Origin: Voacanga thouarsii
Taxonomy: Eukaryota > Streptophyta > Magnoliopsida > Gentianales > Apocynaceae
Length of the DNA: 64,000 nt
NCBI GenBank assembly: GCA_026120185.1
Contig: JANUWF010001821.1
Location: 1,054,001-1,118,000, forward strand
Direction of reading: 5' to 3'
In this document: positions 25,014 through 38,536 of the stretch, in pieces
Layout: each line of letters begins with the position of its first letter
Numbering within the stretch: position 1 is the first letter of the stretch
Program-made: the position numbers and the translations under genes
Notes under the pieces: generated by a model
The model's database searches: none
Seen by the model: only the letters and a program-made list of their open reading frames with translations
Told to the model about the DNA's origin: nothing

Positions 25014-26545
25014 TGATGCGTATGGATTTGGGTATAAAAATCATATAAAAACTAAGCACATTCCCAAACAAGTTTACATTAAAACGTTAAACCCAAATTA
25101 CACATATTAGCAAACGTACTCATCATTAACATAGCATAGAGTTCAAACGAGTGTCGATCCTCAAGGAACAACTATACATTAGTCACCTTTCTTTCATTGT
25201 TTAACCAATTCGATAAAGTAAAAAAACGAAATAAAAGAAAATAAAAATAAAAATATCTACATGTCAAGGATGGAGAAGTATGTAACTCAAGCCATTGTTC
25301 CGATAAACATGATCTTAAAGTACCTAATCATTATCATAACTAATCATTCTCTTGGCATCATGAAGGATTAAAATAGACTCACTTCTTTTCCAATCCATAA
25401 ATCTCTATCTTCTAGATAACTTAGCATCATATTCCTGTCTCAACCAGTCTTATCCAAAAGATGCATTAAACACAATTCTTTGATTAAATTTCCATTCCTG
25501 GTAAACTTAAAACATGAAATTAACCAATGAATCCATTCCTGACAGACATCAATTAACATTTAATTACCTTATTCTTAGCAATTAAACCCTTTTTCAAGCA
25601 AGTTAAGAGATAACAAATATGAAATCAATGAATTGAAACCACCATCAACCCCTTTTCCAAATAAGTTAATGGAAATAAACAACTAAATAACCTCGTAATA
25701 GGCACAAGTAATTAAATATCAGGAAAAGTAATCAATTAATGAAAAGATCAAATAACTCTAAAAACCATGAATATCAAAACAATGTTAAATTACAATAAAA
25801 CAATTAACATATCATTGTTTAAGAAAACGAAAACAAAGTAAAAGAAAGTACTCATAGACAAGCCTCCTTCTTCTTTCTTTAAAGACCTTCTTGTACAACC
25901 CTCCTTGAATTGAAGAATTCCTCATTTGATTTAAGTGATTTTCTATGATGATCAATGAATTCTCCCATTTTTCCTTTGTGTTTTTCATCTATTTATAGGC
26001 TTGGGAAGTGTCTAAACTCGTTGGTGTAATGTTCTTGGTCGAGTAGAAATAGGAAAGTACTAAAACTCCACAAATTGTCAAAAATCGCAGAGAAAAATCA
26101 AAATGCCACCTTTTCCTCAGAGCACAGTCGGCGCTGCCTTGGCTCTCGGAGCCGGCACCGGTTGTATTCTAGTTCTCCACTTGTTCGCCGATTTTTTTTC
26201 GAATTCCGCACAAGATAATCCAGCATGCAGCCGGCACAGCCTTGGCTCTCAGAGTCGGCGCCAATTCCACTCTATTCCACTCAATTTTGACAATTTTTTG
26301 TTGCCTTGAAGTTCATGTAAACAGTACATGGCTGGCGCCGGTTCCAGTGCCCTAGCTGGCGCCGCCTCTCCTCTGTTTTGCTACGTTTTTACTTCGTTTT
26401 ACCCCCAAAATCTGTAATAATGAACAAAATACCTTTCCCAAGGTAAAATCAAAAATATGAAGGAATATGACTAGTTATTGAACAAAATGTATCATAAAAG
26501 AGCCTCAAATAACTAGAAAAAATATGACTAATTTAGCCCCTATCA
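25014..26545 (-). repeat. C1 5' LTR
   Basis: Starts tgatgcgtatgg and ends tagcccctatca, 1532 bp. It pairs with 18664-20192. The ggcgcc palindromes at 26334-26339 and 26358-26363 lie upstream, in the sense direction, of the TATA box. Confidence 0.92.
25989..25999 (-). promoter_or_regulatory. TATA box of the C1 5' LTR
   Basis: Minus strand cctataaatag, conserved in the other C1 LTR at about 19649-19659. It is the best TATA match in the LTR and would start RNA toward lower coordinates. No transcription data are available. Confidence 0.55.
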
Positions 26546-26550
26546 ACACA

Positions 26551-28500
26551 GCATGGCATACATGAAACTTTTCACAGCTGAAGTATAGAGAATCCTACTC
26601 ATTCTATCTTTTTCTTCTTGTGACTTTGGACAGTCCTTCAAAGAAAAAGACAAACTATATATGCAAGGGACTAATGCTCCCTTGCATGAGTCCATGCTGA
26701 ACTTGGCCAGCTTCTTGTCAATGTATGTAGTTTGGGATAACTCTAACATTCTCTATTTCCTATTTCTAAGAAACTTTATTTCAAAAATGTAACTGGCTTC
26801 TCCCAAGTCCTGCATACTAAATTGACTAGATATTTAAACCTTAGAAGATGACAGTGTCCCTATATCATTTCTAATGAGTAGAATGTCATCCACATATAGC
26901 ATAAGAAAAACCACATTTATGCCTTCAGTTTTCTGTACACACATGGTTCATCCTCGTTTTGAATGAAACCGTAAGATTTTGCAGTCTCATTGAAACAAAT
27001 GTTCTATGCTCTGAATTCCTGGTTAAGTCCATAAATGGATTTCTTAAACTTATAAACCATATGCTCTTGGCCTTCAGCAATAAAACCTTCCGGTTGGGAT
27101 ATATAGATGTTTTTACTAAGATGGCCATTTAAAAATACCGTCTTAACATTTATTTTTCATATCTCGTTGTCATAATGACATACGATGGCAAAGAGGATAT
27201 GGATGGACTTAAGCATGACTACCGAGAAAAAGTTTCTTCATAATCGATACCTTCTTTCTAAGTGATACCCTTTCACTACATGCCTAACTTGGAAGGTTTC
27301 CACCTTTCCATCCACTCCCTTCTTCCTCTTATATATCCACTTACACCCAATGGGTTTTATCCTTTCAGGTGAAGCTAGAAGGTTCCAAACCTGATTGAAG
27401 TACATAGACTCAATCATGGCTTTTATTACTTCATACCATAGGTTTGCATCGGCATCAGCAATAGCCTCGTTGTATCTAGTGAGATCTTGTTCCTGATGGT
27501 CAGAGACTAAGTCAAAGGCTTCTCCAGTCTATCTTTCTGGAACCCTAGATACCTTCCCACTATGATGAGGCTCTATTATAATCGGGTTAGAAGAAGTTAA
27601 CTCAGAAGACAACTTCTCCTCGAGTTCCAACCTTGTTAAACCTTTAATGGATGTGCTTTGATCATCCTCCAAGTATTTAGTATTAGTACTCATAAGTACT
27701 TTTTGCTCATTGGGATGATAAAAGTAACCACCATTTGTACCTTTTGGATATATAACAAAATAGTATAATTCTGATCTTGATTCTAACTTGTCTCCCTTAA
27801 TCAGTACATAAGTTGGACAACCCCATATCTTGAGATAATTTAGACTTAGCTTACACTCAGTCCACATCTCATAGGGCGTCCTAAGTACTGACTTAGAAGG
27901 CACCAAGTTCAGAATATATGCCGTTATTTCTAGGGCATATTCCCAAAAAGACACTAGAAGACTAGCATATGATATCATGCTTCAGACCATTTCCATTAAT
28001 GTCCTATTTCTTCTCTCAACTACTCCATTCTGCTGGAATGTTCCTAATGCTAAGAGTTGGATACTATCCCATAATGTACCATGAAGTCCTTGAATTCACC
28101 AAGGACGTACTCTCCACCATGATTCGATCGTAAAGTCTTGATTAGTTTACTTGTCCAATACTCTATTTCAGCCTTAAACTCTTTGAACTTGTCAAAAGAG
28201 TCAGACTTACATCTCATTGGGTAAACATAACCATACCTAGTACAATCATCCGTAAAAGTGATGAAGTACTTAAAATCCCCTTTTGTTGGCGTAGACAAAG
28301 GACCACACACATTAGTGTGAACAAGACTCAATGTTCCCTTAGCTCTATCCACATTTTGGGTAAAGGACCTTTTAGTAATTTTTCCTATAAGACAAGATTC
28401 ACATGGAGGCCAACTTTCTAATATCAATGATCGCAAAAGCCTATCATGGATTAACTTCTAAATCCTAGTTAAGTTAGTGTGGCCCAACCTTAAGTGCTAA
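26551..28500 (-). pseudogene. B1 RT and integrase
   Basis: In sense order the integrase core comes first (28436-28050) with CESCLIGK, VHTNVCGP and RSNHGGEY, so the first two D/N positions are partly changed: D to N in RSNHGG. The integrase C part with YEMWTECKLS lies at 27978-27529. RT motifs such as KKLAKFSMDSCKG and FMYAMLC follow at about 27480-26551, in several short frames. Multiple stops and frameshifts show decay. The RT C-terminal end is cut by C1 at 26546. Confidence 0.85.
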
Positions 28501-28509
28501 AGATATGAG

Positions 28510-29480
28510 TCATTGACATTGGTCTTTCTTTTCCTATTTAAAGGTTTAAATTATGCATTATTTAATTAATTATTAATAGGATTAATAAAGAATAGATTTC
28601 TATACATTTGCCCAGTACATCAAACTTCTCTATTTCTACTGATAGTTATACCAGAATGGAAAGAAACAAAATATCCTTAATTTATTAGTTGTGCAACTGA
28701 AACCAAATTCTATCTAAAACTAGGAACAAATAAAACATCCTTTAATATAACTATTTTATTACAATCAAAAGTAAATTCAAGTTCTCCCACTGCAAGGTCC
28801 TAAACTTGCGCTCCATTTCCCCTATGTAGTCCATTTTTGCCTTTTTAGAATCTTCTAATCTTTCTAAACCCCTGCAAGAAATTATAGATGTGATCAGTAG
28901 CTCCTGAATCAACAATCCAATTAGAAGTTAATCCAGCCATTGATATAAACTCTAGATAGAAAATATTACATATGAGATTTTTCTTAACTTGAAGACCTGG
29001 ACACTCATTTTTTCAATGTTCCTTATTCCCACCTTTGAAGCCTTTGCCATTAGATTTGTCTTTAGGCTGGGACTTGGGCTGATGCACTGCATTACCTTTC
29101 TTCTTCTTAAACTCTCTAGACTAGAGCCCAATTCTTGAAAAAGAAGCCATCATAGCCTTTGCTTGTGGCTTCATGACCTTCTCCGCCACCAGGAGCTCTT
29201 TTATTAACTCAATTAAACACATATTTAACTTATTTATGTTGTAGTTCAACTTGAACTGAGTAAAAGAGCCCGATAGATATTCAATAACTATGTCTATTTA
29301 GCTCTCGGTGTCAATAACAGCCCCCAAGACTTTCGCTTCCTCGAAAACAGTAATCATTTTGAGCATATGCTCTCTAACTGATGCTCCCTCAGCCATCTTG
29401 GTGTTTATGATTGTTCGAATAGTCTCCTACCTTGCGGGCCGACTTTTGTCTGTGAACATCATGGCTAGTGATGTACTAAT
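28510..29480 (-). pseudogene. B1 protease and C-terminal gag, cut by B2
   Basis: Protease at about 28930-28830 shows NWIVDSGATDH with the DSG intact. The gag zinc-knuckle region near 29000-29050 is decayed: the first two Cys codons now read Gly, and a stop follows. A Lys-rich stretch and gag helices continue to 29480. There the protein is cut by the B2 LTR and does not resume on the far side. Confidence 0.75.
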
Positions 29481-31379
29481 TAAAGCTGTGAAATCTAAAC
29501 AGAAGCTGTGCATGCATGAAATGTGAACAGAAAAACAATGACACGGTATAATGGAAGGTAAAAAAGACAATACCTCTACCTGTCTTTAGTTTGTTTGGCC
29601 AAAAAGAAGATGTTGGATTAATAGTGATGGCTTCTTCACTTGTTAAAGCTTCCGGTTGAAAACCAACAATCCGCCTACTCCTTCAGGGCATAAACGCAGA
29701 AGCCTTTACTTCTCAGAATATTCTACCACCCAATATATGTTGGTGAAACAACTTAGGTGAGGAAAGGCTCCTATTGATCCTTTGCTATTGATTAGCAAAA
29801 TCAAGAAGTCACAAAGAAAAAAGGAAAAAAAAAACGAGAAAGAAGTTTGCAAGAGAAAAGATCTATAGTTTTTTTTTTCTCGTGTGTCTTCTTGATCTCC
29901 CAACCAAACACACAACTATTCACATATCCTAATAACCAAACTCTGATGCTTTCATATTTCAAAACATCCGGAGGCTATCAATAGAAGAATTTGGCTTAGT
30001 CTAAACTCTTCTGTTCTATGAATTAAAAACAAAAAAAAACAAAACCTTTAGTCCAGGCTATTGGGCCAAAAATAATTTACTATTTTTCTTTAGACCTAAT
30101 GAGCCCAAAATAATAACCATTAAGTATTTATTTTCTGGACCTATTAAAATAACTTAATAAATAATTAATGAGTCCAAATAAACTAAAATAATTATTTAAG
30201 ACTTTTTATTAACTAGTTTAGGCCCAGATTAATTTTCTACCTGAATAATTAATTAACCAATTAAATTAGATAATAAATTTAGTTTCTCTCGTTCTTTTAA
30301 ATTATTCCAGTCCAAAATTAAATTATACTTCCTAAATAAAATAAAATATTTTTTATTAAGACCATTTTCTCGACCTAAAATTAATTAGGACTTGCAGGCT
30401 ATCTGGGGACTAAAAAGACACATCGCCTTGGCTACTAAAATGACCAGAATACCCTTGCTAAATAAATAGTTATATTTTACATTTTAAATATTTTTTAATA
30501 TCACCATAAGAAAATAGTTACCCCAAGAACAATGCTGTGTTAGCTATGTCTTCGACCTACAGGTGAAATGACCAAAATACCCCTCTACACACTGTCGTGC
30601 ATTTAGAGAGGAAAGAGTATATTAACACCTTTCTAAAAGACATCTACCATCTTTAGGCTTCTAGTCTAATGATCCACGACTTCTTAAAATATTTTCACTT
30701 TCCAAGGGAGCTACCCTAAAGCCAATATCCAAGTCATGTTCCCTAAGGCCCTGGATAATTAGATCATTCGGACAACTGCAATGGGCAATATAGTGTAGGC
30801 ACTATCTTGTATAAGTCTGTCTTACCTAACTAGCTATATATACTCAACATACAACTATATTAGTCCTTCTAAAAAACCTCAACTATGGTATATCAAAGCA
30901 TATGCTTCCAGTTTCGTCAGACCACCTACTCATACTTAAGCTGTAGAGTACAAGTCCACGTTGTAGCAGTAGTAGTCTAGGTTTCCATCATTAGTATTTT
31001 TAGAAACCAATACTACAGGTCCTGTTCTGCGTATTTGAAATATGTTTGTGTTATAAAATGAGAAGACTACTCATTTGCTAAAGGTAAGTCATTCCCTATT
31101 TAGAATTCATAACACAATAACCTTGCCTTGATGAGATTTCCATTCTCATCATTTGATTAAGAATAGTAGTTTATGTGTTAATTATCCCATAGTCTATACC
31201 TTACTGTGAAAGACCTCCATTCACATGAACCATTTACTTAAATATAATGGGTCTTTTTTAATGAAAATTATGCACAAATATAAAGAAGATTTCACAAACA
31301 ATTTTTGAGAAAAATACTTTTATTAACACAAATCAAAATTACATCAGAAACCTAGTCTAAAAGGGCATACATCCCAACA
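29481..31379 (-). repeat. B2 3' LTR
   Basis: Starts taaagctgtgaaatc (family start tgaagct, g to a) and ends catacatcccaaca, 1899 bp. Clearly homologous to the B1 LTRs but diverged. Confidence 0.88.
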
Positions 31380-31392
31380 ATCTCCCACTTGC
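31380..31392 (-). promoter_or_regulatory. B2 polypurine tract
   Basis: Minus strand gcaagtgggagat next to the 3' LTR, identical to the B1 tract. Confidence 0.8.
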
Positions 31393-34300
31393 ACTCTAAG
31401 ACTAAATAAGTCCATAGGTGCCCATCCCTATGGCATCTAAGTGTCTTCTAAAGACTTTCTCCGCTAAAGGTTTGGTGAAAGGATTTGCTAAATTATTCTC
31501 CGAGGCAATCTGTTCCACCACGACTTCCCGTCTCTAGATGAAATCTCGAATTCGGTGGTACTTTCTCTCTATATGCTTCTTCTTTTTAGGGTTCCTGGGT
31601 TCTTTGGATTGTGAGACTACACCAGTATTGTCGTAATACGTCACAACCAATTTGTCCATTTATGGCACGACTCTAAGTTCTAAAAGGGACTTTTGAAGCC
31701 AAACTACTTCCTTAGATACCTCTGAAGCTACCACATACTCAGCTTCCATGGTTGAGTCAGCAATGCAGAATTGCTTGATATTCCTCCATGAAATGGCTTC
31801 TCCAGACAAGGTAAAGATATATCCATTAGTGAATTTTCTCTCATTCTTATCCGTCTGGAAGTCTGAGTTCGTGTAACCTGTAAGAACCAAGTCATCAGCC
31901 TTGTAAACCAGCATATAATCTTTCGTACCTTTAAACTACTTGAGAATATACTTTACAACATACCAATGAACCTCCCCAGGGTTTGACTGATATTTGCTAA
32001 CTAAGCTTATGGTAAAGTAGATATCTGGCCTATTACACAACAAGACGTACAAGAGATTTCCCACAACTGAAGCATGGGGAATCTAACTCATTTTATCTTT
32101 TTCTTCTTGAGACTTTGGATAGTCCTTTGAGAAAAAAGGCAACCTATGTCTGTAAGGGATCAACGCCTTCTTATATACCATGCCAAACTTGGCCAACATC
32201 TTCTCAATATATGTAGTTTGGGATAAACCTAACATTTTCTACTTCCTATTTCTAAGAAGTTTTATTTTGAGGATGTAACTGATTTCACCCAAATCTTTCA
32301 TACTAAATTGAATAGATAGCCAAACCTTAGTAGATGACAGTGTCCCTACATCATTTCCAGTGAGTAGAATGTCATACACATACAGTACAAGAAAAACTAT
32401 GTCTATGCCTTCCAGTTTCCTGTACACATATCATTCATCCTCGTTTTAAATGAAATTATAAGATTTTACAGTCTCACCAAAATGAATGTTCCATGCTTTG
32501 GATGCCTACTTAAGTCCATAAATGAATTTTTTAAACTTACAAACCATTTGCTTTTGGCTTTCAGCAATAAAGCTTTCTGGTTAGGACATATAGATGTCTT
32601 CACTAAGATAGCCATTTAAAAATGCCATCTTGACATCCATTTACCGTATCTCATAGTCATAATGGCATGCGATGGTAAAAAAGATACGGATGGACTTAAG
32701 CATGGCTAGTGAGGAAAAGGTTTCCTCATAATTGATTCCTTCTTTCTGAGTAATACCCTTTCGCCACAGGCCTGGCTTTAAAGGTCTCCACCTTCCCATC
32801 CGCTCCCCTCTTTCTCTTGTACATCCACATACACCCAATGGGTTTTATCCCTTCAGGTGAAGCTATAAGATCCCAAACCTAATTGAAGTACATAGATTCA
32901 ATCTCGTCTTTCATTACTTCATGCCATAGATTTATATCAGCATCAGTAATAGCCTCCTTGTATCTAGTGAGATCTTATTCTTGATAGTCAGAGACTGGGA
33001 CAAAATCCTCTCCAGTACATCTTTCTAAAACCCTAGATATCCTCCTACTGTGTCGAAGCTCCGTTTGTACAGGTTCCTAAAGTTGTGCCTCTTCTTGTTC
33101 TGTAATTGAGTTAGAATAAATTGATTCAAAAAATAACTTCTCTTCGATTTCCAATCTTGTAGAACCTTTAGTGGATGTATTTTGATCATCCTCCAAGTAT
33201 CTGGTATTAGCACTCACAAGTACTTTTTGCTCTTTGGGATGATAAAAGTAACCACCCTTTGTACCTTTTGTATACCCAACAAAATAGCATAATTCCGATC
33301 TTTGTTCTAATTTATCTCCCTTGATTGGTATATAAGCTGGACAATCTCATATCTTGAGATGATTTAGACTTGGCTTACACCCAGTCCACATCTCATAAGG
33401 TTTCCTAGGTACTAACTTGAAAGGCACCAAGTTTAGAATATATGCCGTTGTTTTTAGGAAACATCCCTAAAAAGACACTGGATGAGTAGCATCAACATTA
33501 TGCTTCGGACCATTTTCATTAATGTTGTGTTCCTTTTCTTAGCTACTCCATTCTGCTGGGTGTTCCCAATGCAGAGAGTTAGGATACTATTCCTTAATAT
33601 ACTATGTAATCTTTGAATTCACCAAGGGGGTATTCTCCACCACGATCTGATCATAAGGTCTTGATTAGTTTACCTTTCCGACACTCTACTTCAGCCTCAA
33701 ACTATTTGAACTTGTTAAAAGAGTCAGACTTACGTCTCATCAGGTAAACATAACCATACCTTGTACAATCATCTATGAAAGTGATGAAGTACTCAAACCC
33801 CCTTCTTATTGGTGTAGACAAAAAATCACACACATCAGTGTGAACAAGACTCAGTGCTTCATTGGCTCTATCCACCTTTTAGGTAAAGAATCTTTTGGTC
33901 ATTTTTCCCATAAGAAAGGATTTACACTAAGGCCAACTTTCCAATCTCAATGAACCAAAAGGCCCATCATGGATTAACCTCTGAATCCTGGTTGAGTTAT
34001 TGTGACCCAACCTTATATTCCAAAGATATGAGTTATTGACATTAGTCTTTCTCTTTCTATTTAATAGTTCAGATTGAGCTTTATTCAATTAATTATTAAT
34101 AGGATTAATAAAGAATAGATTTTCATACATGTGCCCAGTACATATTACTTCTCCATTTTTACTGATAGTTATACCATAATGGAAAGAAACAGAATATCCT
34201 TGAGTTATTAGTTTTGCAACTGAAACCAAATTCTATCTAAAACCAAGAACAAATAAAACATCCTTCAAATAACTATTCTATTACAATCAAAAGTGAGTTC

Positions 34301-34480
34301 CAGTTTTCCCACTGCAAGGGTCCAAACTTGTGCTCTATTTCTCACGCGTAATCTATGTTCACCTTTCTGGAGTCTTCTAATCTTTGTAAACCCCTGCAAG
34401 GAGTTACAGATATGATCAGTAGCTCCTAAATTAATAATCCAAGTAGAAGTTGATCCTACCATTAATATAGAGTTTAGATA
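31393..34480 (-). pseudogene. B2 pol: protease, integrase, RT, RNase H (decayed)
   Basis: In sense order the protease (34462-34265) shows WIINLGATDH, where the catalytic DSG has become NLG. Integrase fragments run to about 33030. RT follows (about 33000-31930) with VLYVYDILLTGND, so the YVDD box reads YVYD. RNase H (31914-31660) shows GYTNSDFQTDKNERKFTNG and MEAEYVVASEVSKEVVW. Stops and frameshifts are dense. Loss of catalytic residues in protease and RT shows this copy cannot encode active enzymes. Confidence 0.87.
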
Positions 34481-34489
34481 GAAAACATT

Positions 34490-35293
34490 ACCTATGGGGT
34501 TTTTCTTGGCCTAAAGATCTGGACACTCCTTTTTTTCAGTATCCCTTCTTCCCACATTTGAAGCATTTGCCCTTGGGTTTGTCTTTATGCTGGGACTTGG
34601 GTAAGTGTACTATATTCCTTTTCTTCTTCTTAAACTTTCTCGGCTTGGGCCCAGTTCTTGAAGAAGAAGCTATCATAGCCCTAGCTTATGGCTTTATGAT
34701 CTTCTCTGCCACCTAGAGCTCCTTCATTAACTCCATTAAACTCATGTTTAATTTGTTCATCTTGTAATTCAACTTGAACTAAGTAAAAGAGTCTGGCAGA
34801 GATTCGAAAACCATATCCACCTGACTCTTGGGGTCAATGACAACCCACAAGACTTCTGCTTCCTCGAAAGCAACAATCATTTTGAGCATATGCTCTATGA
34901 CTGATACTCCCTCAGCCATTTTGGTGTTTATTATTGTTCGAAAAGCCTCCTACCTTGCGGGCCAGCTCTTATCTGTGAACATTATAGCTAATGACGTACT
35001 TATGTCATATGCAGTTTCCATGTGCTCATGTTTAGATTAGAGCACATCAACATAGAGGCTAGTTTATAGCATTGAGCCATCTCATTAGTCTTTTTTCATA
35101 CCATTTCAGCCTTACGCACCTCAGCGATGAAACCTTCCCCGATCACAGAGCAGGTCTCATAAAGGATATACTTATACTCCTCGGCTGTGAGTATTATGTC
35201 TAGGTTCCTTTTTCAATCCACATAATTTAGACCCAGTAGCTTATTCTCGCAGAGAATAACGGCTAAGGGACTAAAAGAACCTTCACCAACCAT
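34490..35293 (-). pseudogene. B2 gag
   Basis: It starts at a supported ATG at 35293 (MVGEGSFSPLAVILCENKLL). Gag-like wording continues with AEEYKYILYETCSVIGEG and MAQCYKLASMLM. The zinc knuckle near 34546-34571 keeps KCFKCGKKG, but the His has become Tyr and a stop follows. Several other stops, likely from Trp codons, interrupt it. The start is chosen because the upstream DNA is leader-like and this Met precedes the family N-terminus. Confidence 0.8.
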
Positions 35294-37086
35294 TTCTGAA
35301 ATTTAAAAATAAAAGAAATTCTCATAATTGTGAAAACAAAATAATTTTGTGCACTTTATCCTCATATTAAACTGATAATAGCTAATCCCATTACTATTAT
35401 CTTTAACATGATTAACTTAGCTCTTAGGAAAACTGACATAGCTTCTTGGAAAGATTAACAGTTTTCTAAGCTAAATGTGTTAACTACCACAAATTAATTT
35501 TCCTTCTAGCTAATGATCTAGAGGATAACTCTATCGAGGGGATAGACATTTCTTCTCATTTTTTATGGACATACCTTGCACTATAACCTCCAACATAGAC
35601 TGACCAATTATATTATGCGTCCTGGATTATTAATTACATCCTTCCATTAGTTCTAGATCCTTGTGGTATCTCCATCCTATACGAGTTCATTCCCAGGGTG
35701 ACGCGAGGAGACCTACGATCTCTAATGAGGATCATAATGGAAGCCGTGGGACTATTGGAACCCCTCTCCTACTTAGTTTTTAAATAAGGGCTTTCTTAAA
35801 AAAATATCATTTGAAAATTTTCAATTAAGTTCTCCTTTAACTTAAAATAAAATATTTAAATCCATAAAAAATTCTATATCAATATGTATATCCTTTGAGA
35901 AAATTTTCCTCATGGATTAATTTTATTTAAGTTAAGAACTTAATAATTTCAAATTTTTTCCATTTAAAATTTCCTAGAGATTTTGATCTCAATGTTTTAT
36001 TTAACAAAACTAATTTTTCCTTTGTTAAAATGAATTAAAATGGCTTTCCATTTAAACTTACAAAAATTTCTAAATCCAAAATATTTTCTATATCAAGGAT
36101 AAAAAAACCTTTAAGAAAATAGCCAAGGATTAATTTGTGTTTAAGCTAAAATAGCCATTTAACTAAAGAAAAATATTTTTCTTTGTCAAATAAAAATTTT
36201 CCAAAGACTTTGGTCATTGAGAAAATGTGCATATAGGAATTAAAATAAATAGCATGCTAGAAAACTGTAAACATTTTCAGACTTTTCTATTTTTAATCAT
36301 AAGTACTCAAATAATAAAATTAAACACATTAAGTAAATTAATTAATGATCTTGATTAATCTTAAAATTACTTTACTATTATTTTTTATGCAAAATATTCA
36401 AAGAATATTAATTATTGCAAAAATAATAACTTCGCCTGGTACGGGACCAAAAGCCAAAAAAGAAAAAAACCAAAAAATTACAGGAGAAAAATATATATAT
36501 TTTTTCCTTCTTGGTCTTGTGCACCCGCCGCACAGGATTATGGCCTGTGGGAAGACCCAGAGGCCATGGATGGCTAGCGGGTGCTCACGACCCACTTCTG
36601 CCCCAGGATGCAGTGAATTCTATCAAGCTGAGGGGCTGCTTGGGCCCGGCTACAGCTTGCAAGCCGCGGCTAGGCCTGGGCACCAGCCTCAACTCTTTCC
36701 TATCCAAGCCACAGCTAACGCAGTTCAACTCTGCTAGGTGGCTAGGCTTGGGCAGCTCAGTCCATCTTCCTCATTTTTTCTCGCAGTTTTCGTCTACAAA
36801 TTTCTCCAGACTTCTGCAACCTCTTCGCAATCAAACTAAGGTGGCTTCTTGTTACATTTTTCATTAAAAATAAACATCACATCCGCCTATATCCTTTCAA
36901 ATCGAGTTTACACAATAGGTCTACAAAGCATTAAAATTTTTGTAGAAGGTCCTAAAACCCAACCGTAAGGTGTACAGACAAACTACGCATACCAAAACAG
37001 CAAAGGATCTCATGGCATTCATTAAAAATAGTATTGCTAATTTTATTAACTAGTATGCATCAATCCTAAGCATTTCAAAGAAACAC
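35294..37086 (-). other. B2 5' leader with a GC-rich island
   Basis: About 1.8 kb of non-coding leader. Most is very AT-rich, but 36515-36780 is strongly GC-rich, with blocks such as cacccgccgcacagg and gggcccggctacagc. A diverged copy of this island lies in the B1 leader (about 44260-44460), so it is a family feature. The frames of 60 to 130 codons over the island, on both strands, match no family I know. Confidence 0.7.
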
Positions 37087-37098
37087 TCTCTGATACCA
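37087..37098 (-). promoter_or_regulatory. B2 primer binding site (iMet tRNA, one change)
   Basis: Minus strand tggtatcagaga against the usual tggtatcagagc, two bases from the 5' LTR. Confidence 0.85.
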
Positions 37099-38536
37099 AT
37101 TGAAGCTATGAAATCCAAACAGAAGTCATGCATGCATGAAACGTGAACAGAAAAACAATGACACGGCACAGCAGAAGGCAAAAAAAAATAATAATACCAC
37201 TGCATGTCTTTGGTTTGTTTGGCCGAGAAGAAGACGATGGATTAACAGTAACGGCTTCTTCACATGTTAAAGCTTCCGGTTGAAAACTAGCAATCTGCCT
37301 ACTCTTCTGGGGCATGAATGCAGAAGCCTTTGCTTCTCAGAATATTCCACCGCCTAATATATGTTGGTGAAACAACTTAAGCAAGGAAAGACTCTTCTTG
37401 ATCCTTTGCTATTGATTAGCAAAATCAAGAAGTCACATGGAAAAAAGAAAAAAAAAAAGAGAGAGAAGTTTGCAAGAGAAAAGCTCTATAGTTTTTTTTT
37501 TTTTTTCTCGTGTGTCTTCTTGATCTCCTAACCAAACACACGACTATTCACATATCTTGATAACCAAAACCCGATGTTTTCATATTTCAAAACATTCGGA
37601 GGCTATCAACAAAAGAGATTTAGCTTAGTCTAAATTCTTCTATTCCAAGAATTAAAAAAAAAAAATCCTTTAGTCCAGGCTATTGTGCCAAAAATAATTT
37701 ATTATTTTCTGTGGATCCAATGAGCCCAAAATAATAACCATTAATTATTTAATTCCTTAGCCTATTAAAATAACCCAATGAATAATTAATGAGTCTAAAT
37801 TAACTAAAATAATTATTTAAGCCTATTATTAACTAGTTTAGGCCTAAATTAAAATTTTAATTATTCAATATGGGCTTAGGCCCTGAATAATTAACTAACT
37901 AATTAAACTAGATAATAAATTTAATTACTCTCGTTCCTTTATTTTATTCCAGTCTAAAATTAAATTAGATTTCTTGAATAAAATAAAATCATTTTAATTG
38001 AGACCATTTCCTCGATCTTAAATTAATTAGAACTTATGGGCTATTTCGAGGACCAAAAAGACACATCGCCTTGACTACTAAAATGACCAAAATACCCTTA
38101 TTATATAAATAGTTGTATTTTATATTTTAAATATTTCCTAATATCACTATAAGAAAATATTGACCATAAGGACAATTCTGCGTTGTCTATGTCTTCGAGC
38201 TACAGATGAAATGACCAAAATACCACTCTACACACCGCCATGTATTTAGAGAGAAAAGAGTATACTAACACTTCTCTAAAAGACATCTACCATCCTTAAG
38301 CTTCTAGTTCAATAATCCACGACTTCTTGGAATATTTTTGCTTTCCAAAAAAGTTACCCTAAAGCCAATATCCAAGTCATGTTCCCTAAGACCCAAGATA
38401 ATTAGATTATTTGGACAACCACAAGGGGCGATATAGTGTAGACACTATCTTGTACAAGTTTGTATTGACTAAGTAGTTACATATACCCAACATACAAGTA
38501 TATTGGTCCTTCTAAAGAACCTCAACTATGATATAT

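Larger units (their letters stand above)
18664..26545 (-). mobile_element. C1: non-autonomous LTR retrotransposon inserted in B1 RT
   Basis: A perfect 5-bp target duplication, acaca (18659-18663 and 26546-26550), bounds the insert. LTRs are 18664-20192 and 25014-26545. The PBS matches the tRNA-Asp type common in plant Ty3/gypsy elements, and a PPT abuts the 3' LTR. The internal region is about 3.4 kb after removing solo LTR H2. It has no gag, protease, integrase or RT that I can recognise, only one broken ORF homologous to the D1 ORF. This fits a LARD-like element needing enzymes from elsewhere. A Ty3/gypsy partner is inferred from the PBS only. Confidence 0.88.

Noticed and set aside
18664..26545. 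Tandem LTR-like repeats as a CRISPR array
   Set aside because: Only two long copies with target duplications and PBS/PPT; nothing like short repeats with unique spacers.
36345..36867. Overlapping plus- and minus-strand ORFs over the GC island
   Set aside because: They arise because stops are rare in GC-rich DNA; no family resemblance, and the B1 copy does not keep them open.
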